A DNA stretch of 64,000 nucleotides from Cellulosimicrobium cellulans (GTDB taxonomy: Bacteria; Actinomycetota; Actinomycetes; Actinomycetales; Cellulomonadaceae): assembly GCF_024124905.1 (NCBI RefSeq), contig NZ_JAMXST010000002.1:310001-374000 (forward strand), in the 5' to 3' direction. A program made the position numbers and the translations under genes. Below the pieces are notes generated by a model that saw only the letters and a program-made list of their open reading frames with translations, did not search any database and was not told the origin of the DNA. Of the stretch, positions 18,088 through 25,918 are shown piece by piece. Numbering within the stretch: position 1 is the stretch's first letter; every line of letters begins with the position of its first letter.

Positions 18088-19596
18088 TCAGGCGCTCGCC
18101 CCGCCGGCTGACGGCTCCCGGCGGGAGTCCTCACGGTCCTCAGGGCGCTCGTCGATCGCGACCACGGACTCGTTCACGGACGCGAGCAGCTCGGGCGCGC
18201 TCACGGCGCTGAGCCGCGGGTTCACCGTCGGCGGCGTCGTGAGGTCGTCGTCCACGACGTGCAGGTCCGCGAACCGGCGCGCGCTGACGAGCACGCGCGT
18301 CTCGAGCGAGCCGACCGTCCGGTTGTAGGAGTCCGCGGCGCTCTGGAGCTGGCGCCCGAGCTTCGCGAGGTGCGACCCCATGACGGCGAGGCGACCGTGC
18401 AGCTCCTTGCCGAGCGTGAGCACCTGCTGGGCGTTGGTGGCGAGCGCGTCCTGGCGCCACGCGTACGCGATGGTCCGCAGCATGGCGACCATCGTCATGG
18501 GCGTGGCGATGACGACGTTCTTCGACACCGCGTGCTCGAGGAGCGACGGGTCCTGCTCGACGGCCGCCGAGAGGAACGACTCCGCGGGCACGAACATGAC
18601 GACGAACTCGGGCGCCGGGCCGAACTGGTCCCAGTAGCGCTTGGCCCCGAGGTCGTCGACGTGCTTGCGCATGTGGCGAGCGTGCGCGGCGAGCCGGTCG
18701 GCGCGCACCGCGGGGTCGGTGGCGCCCTGCGCGTCGAGATAGCCGAGGAACGCGACCTTGGCGTCGACGACGACCTGCTTGCCCCCGGCGAGGCGCACCA
18801 CCATGTCGGGGCGCAGCGCGCCGTCGTCCGTCGCGACCTGGTCCTGCTCCACGAAGTCGACGTGGGGAAGCATGCCGGCCGCCTCGACCACGCGGCGGAG
18901 CTGCAGCTCGCCCCACGCGCCGCGCACCTGCGACGACCGCAGCGCGGTGACGAGCTGCGACGTCTCGGCGCGCAGCAGCTCCGACGCGTCGCGGACCCCC
19001 CGCACCTGCTCGGCGAGGCTGCCGTGCGCCGCGAGCCGCGCACGCTCGGCCTCCGCGACCTCGGCGCGCACCTTCTCGAGCGCACCCGCGAGCGGCTCCA
19101 CGAGGTGGCGCACCGCCTCCTCGCGGCGCTCCAGCTCCGCCGCGCCCTGCTCCTGGCTCCGGCGCAGGCGCTCCTCCGCCTGGACGAGGAACTGCTCCGT
19201 GCCCGCGGCCAGCACCTTGCGCGAGAGCGCCTCGAACTGCGCCTCGAGCCGGCGGCGGTCGCCCTGGACCTCCTCGACGCGGCGCTCGGCCGCGGCCCGC
19301 AGCTCGGCGAGCTGCTGCTCGTGCGTCGCCCGCGCGAGGTCGAGGCGCTCGTCCGCGCTGCGCTGCGCCGCGCCGAGCTGGCGCACGAAGCCCTCGCGCT
19401 CGGCCTCGAGCCGCTCCGCCAGCCCCGCGCCGCGCGCGGCCTCCTGCTGCGCCTGGCCCAGGAGCTGGGTGAGGCGGCGGACCTCCGCCGCGGCGGCGTC
19501 GGGCGACGCGCGCCGCACGGTGAGGACGAGCGCGGCACCGCCGACGAGCCCCAGCACGAGGCCGACCGCGAAGAGCAACCATCCCGAGGTGTCCAT
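18088..19596 (-). CDS. rmuC: DNA recombination protein RmuC homologue
   Basis: RmuC proteins are membrane-tethered coiled-coil proteins with a C-terminal nuclease-like domain and limit DNA rearrangements; the mechanism is not settled. The 502-residue product has an N-terminal membrane helix (residues 5-27), a long Glu/Arg/Ala coiled coil (~35-215), and the RmuC domain with RGAWGELQLRRVVEAAGM, RPDMVVRLAGGKQVVVDAKV and FVMFVPAESFLSAA. ATG at 19594-19596. Divergent from an ABC exporter pair. Confidence 0.9.
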   Translation of the reverse strand: MDTSGWLLFAVGLVLGLVGGAALVLTVRRASPDAAAAEVRRLTQLLGQAQQEAARGAGLAERLEAEREGFVRQLGAAQRSADERLDLARATHEQQLAELRAAAERRVEEVQGDRRRLEAQFEALSRKVLAAGTEQFLVQAEERLRRSQEQGAAELERREEAVRHLVEPLAGALEKVRAEVAEAERARLAAHGSLAEQVRGVRDASELLRAETSQLVTALRSSQVRGAWGELQLRRVVEAAGMLPHVDFVEQDQVATDDGALRPDMVVRLAGGKQVVVDAKVAFLGYLDAQGATDPAVRADRLAAHARHMRKHVDDLGAKRYWDQFGPAPEFVVMFVPAESFLSAAVEQDPSLLEHAVSKNVVIATPMTMVAMLRTIAYAWRQDALATNAQQVLTLGKELHGRLAVMGSHLAKLGRQLQSAADSYNRTVGSLETRVLVSARRFADLHVVDDDLTTPPTVNPRLSAVSAPELLASVNESVVAIDERPEDREDSRREPSAGGASA

Positions 19597-19705
19597 GGCG
19601 GCACCCTCCCACGGGGGACCGACACGACGGGTCCGACACGTCGCGCGCCCCGCCCCGGCGGACACCTCGTGACAAAAGGCACCGCACGGCGTCGGGACCC
19701 TCCGC

Positions 19706-19711
19706 TACGTT
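19706..19711 (+). promoter_or_regulatory. -10 box of leaderless ABC ATPase gene
   Basis: TACGTT 6 nt before the ATG at 19718; no Shine-Dalgarno tract. Confidence 0.45.
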
Positions 19712-19717
19712 GGCGGC

Positions 19718-20590
19718 ATGGTCGATCCCACGCCCCTACCACCCGTCGCCCCGGCCGGCGTGCCCGGCGCCGTGCCCGGACCGGTGACCGGGCCCGTCCC
19801 CGGGACGCAGCCCGGCCCCCCCACGCCGCCCGACCCGACCGCCGCGCTCTCCCTGCGCGGGCTCTGGAAGCGGTTCGGCGAGAAGATCGCGGTCGCCGGC
19901 ATCGACCTGGACGTCCCCGCGGGCTCCTTCTACGGGCTCGTCGGGCCCAACGGCGCCGGCAAGACGACGACGCTCTCCATGGCGACCGGGCTCCTGCGCC
20001 CCGACGCGGGCTCCGCGCACGTGCACGGCACCGACCTCTGGGCCGACCCGGTCGCGGGCAAGCGGCAGCTCGGCGTCCTGCCCGACGGGGTCCGGCTCTT
20101 CGACCGGCTCACCGGCGCGCAGCTCCTCACGTACGCGGGCCTGCTGCGCGGCATGGACCGGGACACCGTGGCCGAGCGCACGGCGGAGCTCCTCGCCGCG
20201 CTCGACCTCGCGAAGGACGCCACGACGTTCGTCGTCGACTACTCGGCCGGCATGACCAAGAAGATCGCGCTCGCGACCGCGCTCATCCACGCCCCCCGCA
20301 CGCTCGTCCTCGACGAGCCGTTCGAGGCCGTCGACCCGGTCTCGGCCGCCAACATCCGCGACATCCTCGCGGGCTACGTCGCCAGCGGCGGGACCGTCGT
20401 CGTGTCCTCGCACGTCATGGACCTGGTGCAGCGCATGTGCGACCACGTCGCCGTCGTCGCGGGCGGCCACGTCCTCGCGGCGGGCACGGTCGACGCGGTG
20501 CGCGGCGACCAGAGCCTCGAGGACCGGTTCGTCGACCTCGTCGGCGGGCGGCAGAGCACGGAGGGCCTCGCGTGGTTGCGCAGTTCGTAA
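19718..20590 (+). CDS. ABC transporter ATP-binding protein
   Basis: ATPase subunit of an ABC exporter of the multidrug/Ecs-like type. The first ~45 residues are Pro/Gly/Val repeats (GPVTGPVPGTQPGP), then one nucleotide-binding domain: Walker A GPNGAGKTT, a degenerate signature YSAGMTKK in place of LSGGQ, Walker B LVLDEP, H-loop SSHVM. 290 residues. It overlaps the next gene by 19 nt, which encodes the membrane subunit. Cargo unknown. Confidence 0.85.
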   Translation: MVDPTPLPPVAPAGVPGAVPGPVTGPVPGTQPGPPTPPDPTAALSLRGLWKRFGEKIAVAGIDLDVPAGSFYGLVGPNGAGKTTTLSMATGLLRPDAGSAHVHGTDLWADPVAGKRQLGVLPDGVRLFDRLTGAQLLTYAGLLRGMDRDTVAERTAELLAALDLAKDATTFVVDYSAGMTKKIALATALIHAPRTLVLDEPFEAVDPVSAANIRDILAGYVASGGTVVVSSHVMDLVQRMCDHVAVVAGGHVLAAGTVDAVRGDQSLEDRFVDLVGGRQSTEGLAWLRSS

Positions 20591-22158
20591 GGCTCAAGCT
20601 CACCCTGATGGGCAACACGTTCCGGCGGAGCGTGTGGCAGACCATCGGGTTCCTCGTCGCGGCGCTCTACGGGGTGTTCGTCGTGGGGCTGCTCGTCGTC
20701 GGGATGGTGGTCCTCGGCACGGACGACCCCGCGCTCGCCGGGTCGATCATGATCCTCGTCGGGACGCTCGCCGTCCTCGGGTGGTGGGTGATCCCGCTCT
20801 TCGCGTTCGGCGTCGACGCCACCCTCGACCCGCAGCGCTTCGTCCTGTTCGGCATCCCGCAGCGCCGGCTCCTCGCCGGGCTCGCGGTCGCGGGCGTGGT
20901 GTCGGTCCCCGGGATCGTCACGGCCCTCGCCGCGCTCGGCGTCTCCTTCGCGTGGTGGCGCACGCCCCTCGCGGTGCTCGCCGCGCTGGTCGGCGCCGTC
21001 CTCGCGGTGGCGCTCTGCGTCGTCGGCTCACGGGCGACGACGACGGCCCTCGCCCCGCTGCTCGAGTCGCGCCGCTACCGCGAGGTCGTGACGATCGCCG
21101 CGTTCGTGCCGCTCGTCCTCGTCGGCCCGGCCTTCGCCTGGGTCGGCTCGCAGCTCGGGGAGGGCCCCGTCGACGGCGACGCGGTGCGGGGCATGGTGAC
21201 GCGCCTCGCCGAGATCGCGGCCTGGACGCCGTTCGGTGCCCCGTGGGGCCTGGGCGCCGCGGTGCACGACGGCGCGTGGGGCCTCGCGCTCGCGCGGCTC
21301 GTCGTCGCGCTGGCGACCCTCGCGGTGGCGTGGGTCGTGTGGGACAAGGCCCTCGCCCGTGCGCTCGTGACGCCGCCCACCTCCGGGTCGGGCGGGCGTG
21401 CCAAGGGGCTGGGCTTCTTCTCCCGGTTCCCCGCGACGCCGACGGGGGCGGTCGCGGCGCGCACCGCGACGTACTGGCTCCGCGACCCGCGCTACTCGGG
21501 GTCCATCGCGGTCGTCCCGCTCATCCCGGTCGTGCTGCTCGTGGTGGGCGGGGGGTCGGGCTCCGAGATCTTCCTCGCCCTCGCGCCGTTCACGGCATGG
21601 ATCCTCGGCTTCTCGATCTCGGCCGACATCGCGTACGACCACACGGCGTTCGCGCTGCACGTGTCGACGGGAGTCTCCGGGCGCGCGGACAGATGGGGAC
21701 GGGCCCTCCCGGTGCTGGTCGCGGGTGGCGTCGTGACGCTCGTCTTCGCGGTGGTCTCGGTCGCGGTAGCCGGACGCTGGGACGCGCTGCCGGCGTTGCT
21801 CGGCCTGACCGTCGGCACGCTCCTGGTCGCGACCGGCGTCTCGAGCGCGACGTCGGCCCGGCTGCTGTACCCGGTGCCGAAGCCCGGCGACAGCCCGTTC
21901 AAGCAGCCGCAGGGCGCCGCGATGGCGACGCTCGTCGCGCAGTCGGTCGCGATGCTGCTCGTGCTCGCGCTGTCGCTCCCGTTCCTCGTGCCCGGTCTCG
22001 TCGCGATCCTGGCCGACCTGCCGGTCGTGGGCTGGGTGACGCTCGTCGTGGGGGCCGCGGTCGGGGTCCTCGTGCTGCTCCTCGGCGTCCGCTGGGGCGC
22101 CCGTGCGTACGACCGGCGCGCGCCCGAGCTGCTGCAGAAGGTGATGTCCGCGGCCTGA
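20572..22158 (+). CDS. ABC transporter membrane subunit
   Basis: A 528-residue integral membrane protein with about 12 hydrophobic segments; the partner of the ATPase at 19718. The GTG at 20572 lies inside the upstream gene, 6 nt after GGAGGG, so the two are translationally coupled. No soluble domain. It resembles the large actinobacterial permeases encoded beside single ATPases; the transported substance cannot be named. A terminator hairpin follows and abuts the ychF promoter. Confidence 0.8.
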   Translation: MVAQFVRLKLTLMGNTFRRSVWQTIGFLVAALYGVFVVGLLVVGMVVLGTDDPALAGSIMILVGTLAVLGWWVIPLFAFGVDATLDPQRFVLFGIPQRRLLAGLAVAGVVSVPGIVTALAALGVSFAWWRTPLAVLAALVGAVLAVALCVVGSRATTTALAPLLESRRYREVVTIAAFVPLVLVGPAFAWVGSQLGEGPVDGDAVRGMVTRLAEIAAWTPFGAPWGLGAAVHDGAWGLALARLVVALATLAVAWVVWDKALARALVTPPTSGSGGRAKGLGFFSRFPATPTGAVAARTATYWLRDPRYSGSIAVVPLIPVVLLVVGGGSGSEIFLALAPFTAWILGFSISADIAYDHTAFALHVSTGVSGRADRWGRALPVLVAGGVVTLVFAVVSVAVAGRWDALPALLGLTVGTLLVATGVSSATSARLLYPVPKPGDSPFKQPQGAAMATLVAQSVAMLLVLALSLPFLVPGLVAILADLPVVGWVTLVVGAAVGVLVLLLGVRWGARAYDRRAPELLQKVMSAA

Positions 22159-22163
22159 CCTCC

Positions 22164-22195
22164 GGGCCGGGGTCCGCGCACCGCGGCCCCGGCCC
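22164..22195. terminator. Terminator hairpin upstream of ychF
   Basis: 22164-22178 pairs with 22182-22195 with one bulged base. It sits directly before the ychF -10 box. Confidence 0.6.
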
Positions 22196-22196
22196 G

Positions 22197-22202
22197 TAGA
22201 CT
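22197..22202 (+). promoter_or_regulatory. -10 box of leaderless ychF
   Basis: TAGACT 8 nt before the GTG at 22211. Confidence 0.5.
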
Positions 22203-22210
22203 CGGGCGAC

Positions 22211-23296
22211 GTGGCACTCACTATCGGCATCGTCGGCCTGCCCAACGTCGGCAAGTCCACCCTGTTCAACGCCCTGACGCGCAACCAGGTCCTCGCGGCG
22301 AACTACCCGTTCGCGACGATCGACCCGAACGTCGGCGTCGTCTCGCTCCCCGATCCGCGGCTCGACAAGCTCGCCGAGATCTTCGGCAGCCAGCGCATCC
22401 TGCCCGCGACCGTGTCGTTCGTCGACATCGCCGGGATCGTCAAGGGCGCGAGCGAGGGGGAGGGGCTCGGCAACAAGTTCCTCGCCAACATCCGCGAGGC
22501 CGACGCGATCTGCCAGGTGACCCGCGCTTTCGCCGACCCGGACGTCGTCCGCGTCGAGGGCTCGACGGACGCCGAGGGCGACATCGAGACCATCAGCACC
22601 GAGCTGATCCTGGCCGACCTCCAGACGCTCGAGAAGACGGTCCCTCGCCTCGAGAAGGAGGTGAAGATCAAGAAGGGCGACGCCGCCCTCCTCGACGCCG
22701 CGCAGAAGGCACAGGCCATCCTCGAGGCCGGCACGACGCTCTTCCAGGGCGCGGCCGCCGCCGGGCTCGACCTCGCCGACGTCGCGAGCCTCCAGCTCCT
22801 CACGGCCAAGCCGTTCATCTACGTCTTCAACACCGACGACGCCGGTCTCGCGGACGACGACCTCCAGGACCGCCTGCGCGCGCTCGTCGCACCCGCCCAG
22901 GCGATCTTCCTCGACGCGAAGTTCGAGTCCGAGCTCGTCGAGCTCGAGCCGGACGAGGCGAAGGAGATGCTCGCCGAGTCGGGGCAGGACGAGGCCGGGC
23001 TCGACCAGCTCGCGCGCGTCGGGTTCGACACCCTCGGGCTGCAGACCTACCTCACCGCAGGCCCCAAGGAGGCGCGAGCCTGGACCATCCGCAAGGGCTG
23101 GACCGCGCCGCAGGCCGCGGGCGTCATCCACACCGACTTCGAGCGCGGCTTCATCAAGGCCGAGGTCGTCTCGTTCGACGACCTCGTCGCGACGGGGTCC
23201 GTCGCCGCCGCGCGCGCCGCGGGCAAGGCGCGCGTCGAGGGCAAGGACTACGTCATGGTCGACGGAGACGTCGTGGAGTTCAGATTTAATGTATAG
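22211..23296 (+). CDS. ychF: Redox-regulated ATPase YchF (Obg family), 3' end replaced by insertion
   Basis: Translation-associated P-loop ATPase of the Obg family. The 361-residue product is full length: G1 GLPNVGKST, then FATIDPNVGVV, G3 DIAGIVKGAS, the altered G4 (NTDD in place of NKxD, which gives ATP preference), coiled coil, and the C-terminal TGS/ACT-like domain ending VEFRFNV. The last five codons (AGA TTT AAT GTA TAG) are AT-rich and unlike the rest of the gene. A host-like version of the same end (GTG GAG TTC CGC TGC AAC GTC TGA) lies at 24762-24785, so the end was exchanged by an integration event. The protein should still be functional. Confidence 0.95.
   Translation: MALTIGIVGLPNVGKSTLFNALTRNQVLAANYPFATIDPNVGVVSLPDPRLDKLAEIFGSQRILPATVSFVDIAGIVKGASEGEGLGNKFLANIREADAICQVTRAFADPDVVRVEGSTDAEGDIETISTELILADLQTLEKTVPRLEKEVKIKKGDAALLDAAQKAQAILEAGTTLFQGAAAAGLDLADVASLQLLTAKPFIYVFNTDDAGLADDDLQDRLRALVAPAQAIFLDAKFESELVELEPDEAKEMLAESGQDEAGLDQLARVGFDTLGLQTYLTAGPKEARAWTIRKGWTAPQAAGVIHTDFERGFIKAEVVSFDDLVATGSVAAARAAGKARVEGKDYVMVDGDVVEFRFNV
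23273..23281 (+). repeat. attL-like core repeat GTGGAGTTC
   Basis: Codons Val-Glu-Phe of ychF; the last 9 bases shared with the right junction before the sequence turns AT-rich. Confidence 0.75.
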
Positions 23297-23362
23297 CGGT
23301 GCAGCGCACTCACGCACTCATCGTCCAAGTGCCACAATCTCCTTTGTGCTCAAGGGGCGAGG

Positions 23363-24688
23363 TTGAAAGCAAATTTCACGCCATATCCGCCGGACAGCGA
23401 TTGCCCCTGTGGTTCGCAGTTGAGGTATCGTTCCTGCTGTTCTTCAAAGCAGTTTCAATTCGGACGTGACGACGAGGGAAATCTTATCCGTCGCGTGCCG
23501 CTGGCTGACGAGGTCACCAAGGAGCTGAAGGATGCGGCAAAGTCCTTCGAGGTGTTGTATGGGCGTGAGCCATCCAAAAGCGACCTCGTGTTTGGCCATC
23601 TTTCAGACCCTACCGATTCGGTGTACGAATCAGCGCGCATGTTGATTTCGGCTGGACTCAATCCTGCCTTTGCTTATGCCTACGTACGTTCCGACGGCCT
23701 ATTGCCGACCGAATTCAACGCTGATTACATTTCCGACGCAGACTTGAACCTATTCGAAAGGTTTGCGAACGAGTACGATGAGCCCATCGTGGACTTGGAT
23801 AATGGGCAGGTTCCAAGTTTCGTATTCGTGTCCCTTGGGAACGAACTGATTGGCGAGATGGTCGAGAAGGCGTTCACTCAGATGCGTATGGTGTTGGTTG
23901 ATTTTCTTTCACGACACATGAGTGCCGAACAGCGGCGGGCGCGAATGGAGCCAAGTCGTACTAGGAAAGTGGAATTCCTGGTGCGATCCCCGTCCGACTA
24001 CGCCTTATTCTCGGCACTGAAGACGAAGCAAACTCTAGATAGTCTTAGAGTCTTGTCCACGGGAAGAGATGCGGCGAGTATCTACTCGCTGGCTCGCAGT
24101 ATTTTTGAGAACACTGTGTATTTGGATTCAATAGCTGACGATGCATCTGTTTTTTGGGAAGGCATCTCTCCTAAGACCGACGCTGAGAACTTTGAATTCG
24201 GCCGTTACGCCGATGGGCGAGTGAACTTCAATCACGTCGTCCATAAGCAGACAGGGGCGCGAGCCCCTACTTCCATGCGATTCAGTGACCTTGCACAGGG
24301 CAAGCAGCGTTCGTCGCAAACTCGCGATCTTTATGCGCTCTTCTATGTGACGGCAAGTCAGTACATCCACGTGGATGTTTTGAGTGCTCGCGGCTATTTT
24401 TACGACGCGGATCCATTTGATGAGTTGGACGAGGTTCTTCTCGCGTCCTTGCTCGCCATTGTCCTGGTCGGTGATCTGCTCCGTGCGCTACAACGCAGCG
24501 AAGGAGTGCAGGAGGGTTACGCACGCGACGTGCGATCATTCCTTGCCTCGATGGTGGATGGACTACTCGAAGCCATTGCCTATGTGAACAGCGATCCGGA
24601 ACATGTCAACGAAGTGTTCGATGCTCTCGGTGAGCTCGTTGCTGGATGGGGGCCGTCGCGAGTGACGTGCGTAGTTCGTGACAAGTAG
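23363..24688 (+). CDS. SEC-C motif protein with DUF5677-like C-terminal half (foreign cargo gene)
   Basis: A 441-residue soluble protein with no signal peptide. The N-terminus carries a SEC-C zinc knuckle: Cys14 and Cys16 in CPCGS, then Cys25-Cys26 after a Tyr. The middle (~60-190) is unassigned. The C-terminal half has an Arg-rich helix with RSIFEN at 245-250, and YIHVD at 334-338, a spacing that recalls DUF5677 proteins; that match is by eye. TTG start at 23363 with GGGGCGAGG just upstream; a six-codon ORF from the GTG at 23346 overlaps it. Codons are much richer in A and T than those of neighbours. It is the only gene of the insertion at ychF. Proteins of this kind often occur in accessory islands; a defence or stress role is speculation. 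Confidence 0.75.
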   Translation: MKANFTPYPPDSDCPCGSQLRYRSCCSSKQFQFGRDDEGNLIRRVPLADEVTKELKDAAKSFEVLYGREPSKSDLVFGHLSDPTDSVYESARMLISAGLNPAFAYAYVRSDGLLPTEFNADYISDADLNLFERFANEYDEPIVDLDNGQVPSFVFVSLGNELIGEMVEKAFTQMRMVLVDFLSRHMSAEQRRARMEPSRTRKVEFLVRSPSDYALFSALKTKQTLDSLRVLSTGRDAASIYSLARSIFENTVYLDSIADDASVFWEGISPKTDAENFEFGRYADGRVNFNHVVHKQTGARAPTSMRFSDLAQGKQRSSQTRDLYALFYVTASQYIHVDVLSARGYFYDADPFDELDEVLLASLLAIVLVGDLLRALQRSEGVQEGYARDVRSFLASMVDGLLEAIAYVNSDPEHVNEVFDALGELVAGWGPSRVTCVVRDK

Positions 24689-24752
24689 CTGGCGGTTTCG
24701 CGGTCTCCCACTGTCGCTCCAGCATCTTGCGCCGAGTGATGGTTGTCTCTGT

Positions 24753-24772
24753 CGGAACTCGGTGGAGTTCCG
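24753..24772. repeat. Inverted repeat across the right junction
   Basis: CGGAACTC, 4 nt, GAGTTCCG: a perfect 8-bp dyad spanning the right core repeat. It could be a recombinase-binding site of the element end. Confidence 0.5.
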
Positions 24773-24785
24773 CTGCAACGTCTGA
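24762..24785 (+). pseudogene. attR-like repeat with displaced native 3' end of ychF
   Basis: GTG GAG TTC CGC TGC AAC GTC TGA reads VEFRCNV-stop, parallel to VEFRFNV-stop at the present end of ychF and exactly as long. The codons are host-like. The Cys in place of Phe is either the original residue or decay after displacement. Confidence 0.8.
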
Positions 24786-24842
24786 CCCTGAACGGTCGTG
24801 AGCGAGCGGAGCGAGACGAGACGCGCACGTCGGCTCACCCGG

Positions 24843-25136
24843 TCAGTCGATGCCTTCGACGATACGGAAGTCGCGCTGGAAGGCTGGAGGGAGGGCCGCC
24901 AGCGCATCCTGGTACGTCTCGCTCTCGTACGCCGCGGTCGCATGTTCGAAGCTGTCGAACTCGATCAGGACGACGCGTTCGGCGATTCCGGCCTCGTGGG
25001 CGACGACTCGACCGAAGTTCGACAGGACGCGCCCGCCTCCGGCCCGGACGGCCAGACCAGCCAGCCCGTTGTAGCGAGTCAGCCGTTCGCGGTCGGAGAT
25101 GGCGGGGTAGACGCTGACCCAGTAACCCTTGGTCAT
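24843..25136 (-). CDS. DUF1330 family protein
   Basis: A 97-residue single-domain protein of the dimeric alpha-beta barrel type (DUF1330), with YWVSVYPAISD at the start, the central RVVLIEFDSFEHATAAYES and a QRDFRIVEGID end. Many members are of unknown function. The ATG at 25134-25136 overlaps the stop of the upstream truncated MFS gene (ATGA), so it was the second gene of that unit. It ends about 60 bp from the ychF-linked element. Confidence 0.8.
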   Translation of the reverse strand: MTKGYWVSVYPAISDRERLTRYNGLAGLAVRAGGGRVLSNFGRVVAHEAGIAERVVLIEFDSFEHATAAYESETYQDALAALPPAFQRDFRIVEGID

Positions 25137-25810
25137 GGACGCTCCGGTGTTGAGAGAGGTGGATCTGGCAGACGAGCAGGTGCGGACGGGCGTCGGCGTG
25201 CGAGAGCGAGGCAGGTCAGCGTGGTGACCACCATGATGCCGATGCCGACCAGTGCCGCGGTGGTGTAGGCGTTCTCCTCGGGGACGAGAGCGCCGGGGTC
25301 GGTGCCCACGCTGAGGACCAGGCCGCCGAGGGCGCTGCCCAGGGAGTTTCCGATGCTGCGGACGACGAAGTTGACGCTCATGGCGCTGGACGTCTCGCTG
25401 CGAGGCGTGACAGCCAGGATGACGCCCGGCATCGCGGCCGAGAATCCGCCGACGCCGAGGCCGAGCACCCCCATGGCTGCGAACAGCTCGGCCGGGTCCG
25501 ACCGGGCGGCCCCGAACAGGGCGAACCCGCCGCAGACGACGAGGGCGCTGCCGGCCAGGAGAACGGGGTCGGCGACCCGCCTCCGGAGCCGGGGGATGAC
25601 CTTGCCCGCGACGAACCCCAGTGCCGAGAACGGGACGACGACCAGCCCGGCGACGAAGGGCGTCAGCGCGAAGCCGTAGCCGGCACCGGGCGGCGTCTGC
25701 GCGTACCGGGCGACGAGGGTGAGCAGGAGGTACATGCCGACTCCGCCGACGAACATGGCGAGGTTCGCCCCCGCGACCGCAGGCTGCCCGAGGCTGCGCC
25801 GCCCTTCCGA
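25133..25810 (-). pseudogene. N-terminally truncated MFS transporter remnant
   Basis: Only the C-terminal half of a DHA2-type transporter is left (about 6-7 membrane segments: GMYLLLTLVARYAQTPPGAGYG..., MSVNFVVRSIGNSLGSALGGL). The first ATG is at 25756, giving 207 residues, but homologous-looking sequence (GQPAVAGANLA) continues upstream in frame until a TAA near 25815, with no start. A full family member is about 450-530 residues. The remainder is absent from the window, and the next gene begins at 25919 in the opposite direction, so the 5' half was deleted. Its stop overlaps the DUF1330 start. Confidence 0.75.
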
Positions 25811-25918
25811 TCGTTAACCCAGGACGCAGGGGACGTTGCTCGACCCGTCGTTGTTCGAGGTCGGGCCGGCTGCGAGGCTCGAGACGTACCGAGCAGCCAC
25901 CAGGCAAGGAGAACTGAG

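Larger units (their letters stand above)
23273..24770 (+). mobile_element. Small integrated element in the 3' end of ychF (no recombinase)
   Basis: Bounded by direct repeats GTGGAGTTC at 23273-23281 and 24762-24770. Base composition drops sharply after 23281 and recovers after about 24785. The left junction supplies substitute codons that restore the YchF C-terminus; the right junction carries the displaced native end in the same frame and of the same length (8 codons). The insertion adds 1489 bp and carries one gene (23363-24688) with no integrase or transposase. It is either a recombinase-free passenger mobilised in trans or the residue of a larger element. Confidence 0.85.

Noticed and set aside
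18259-20571. Upstream extension of the ABC membrane-subunit frame
   Set aside because: The frame is open only because stops are rare at this GC content; the real start is the GTG at 20572 with a ribosome site.
23346-23366. Six-codon ORF (GTG...TGA) overlapping the TTG start of the SEC-C gene
   Set aside because: Too short to call; noted only because its TGA overlaps the TTG and might couple translation.
24798-25268. Plus-strand frame opposite the DUF1330 gene
   Set aside because: The minus-strand gene shows clear family motifs; the plus frame has none.
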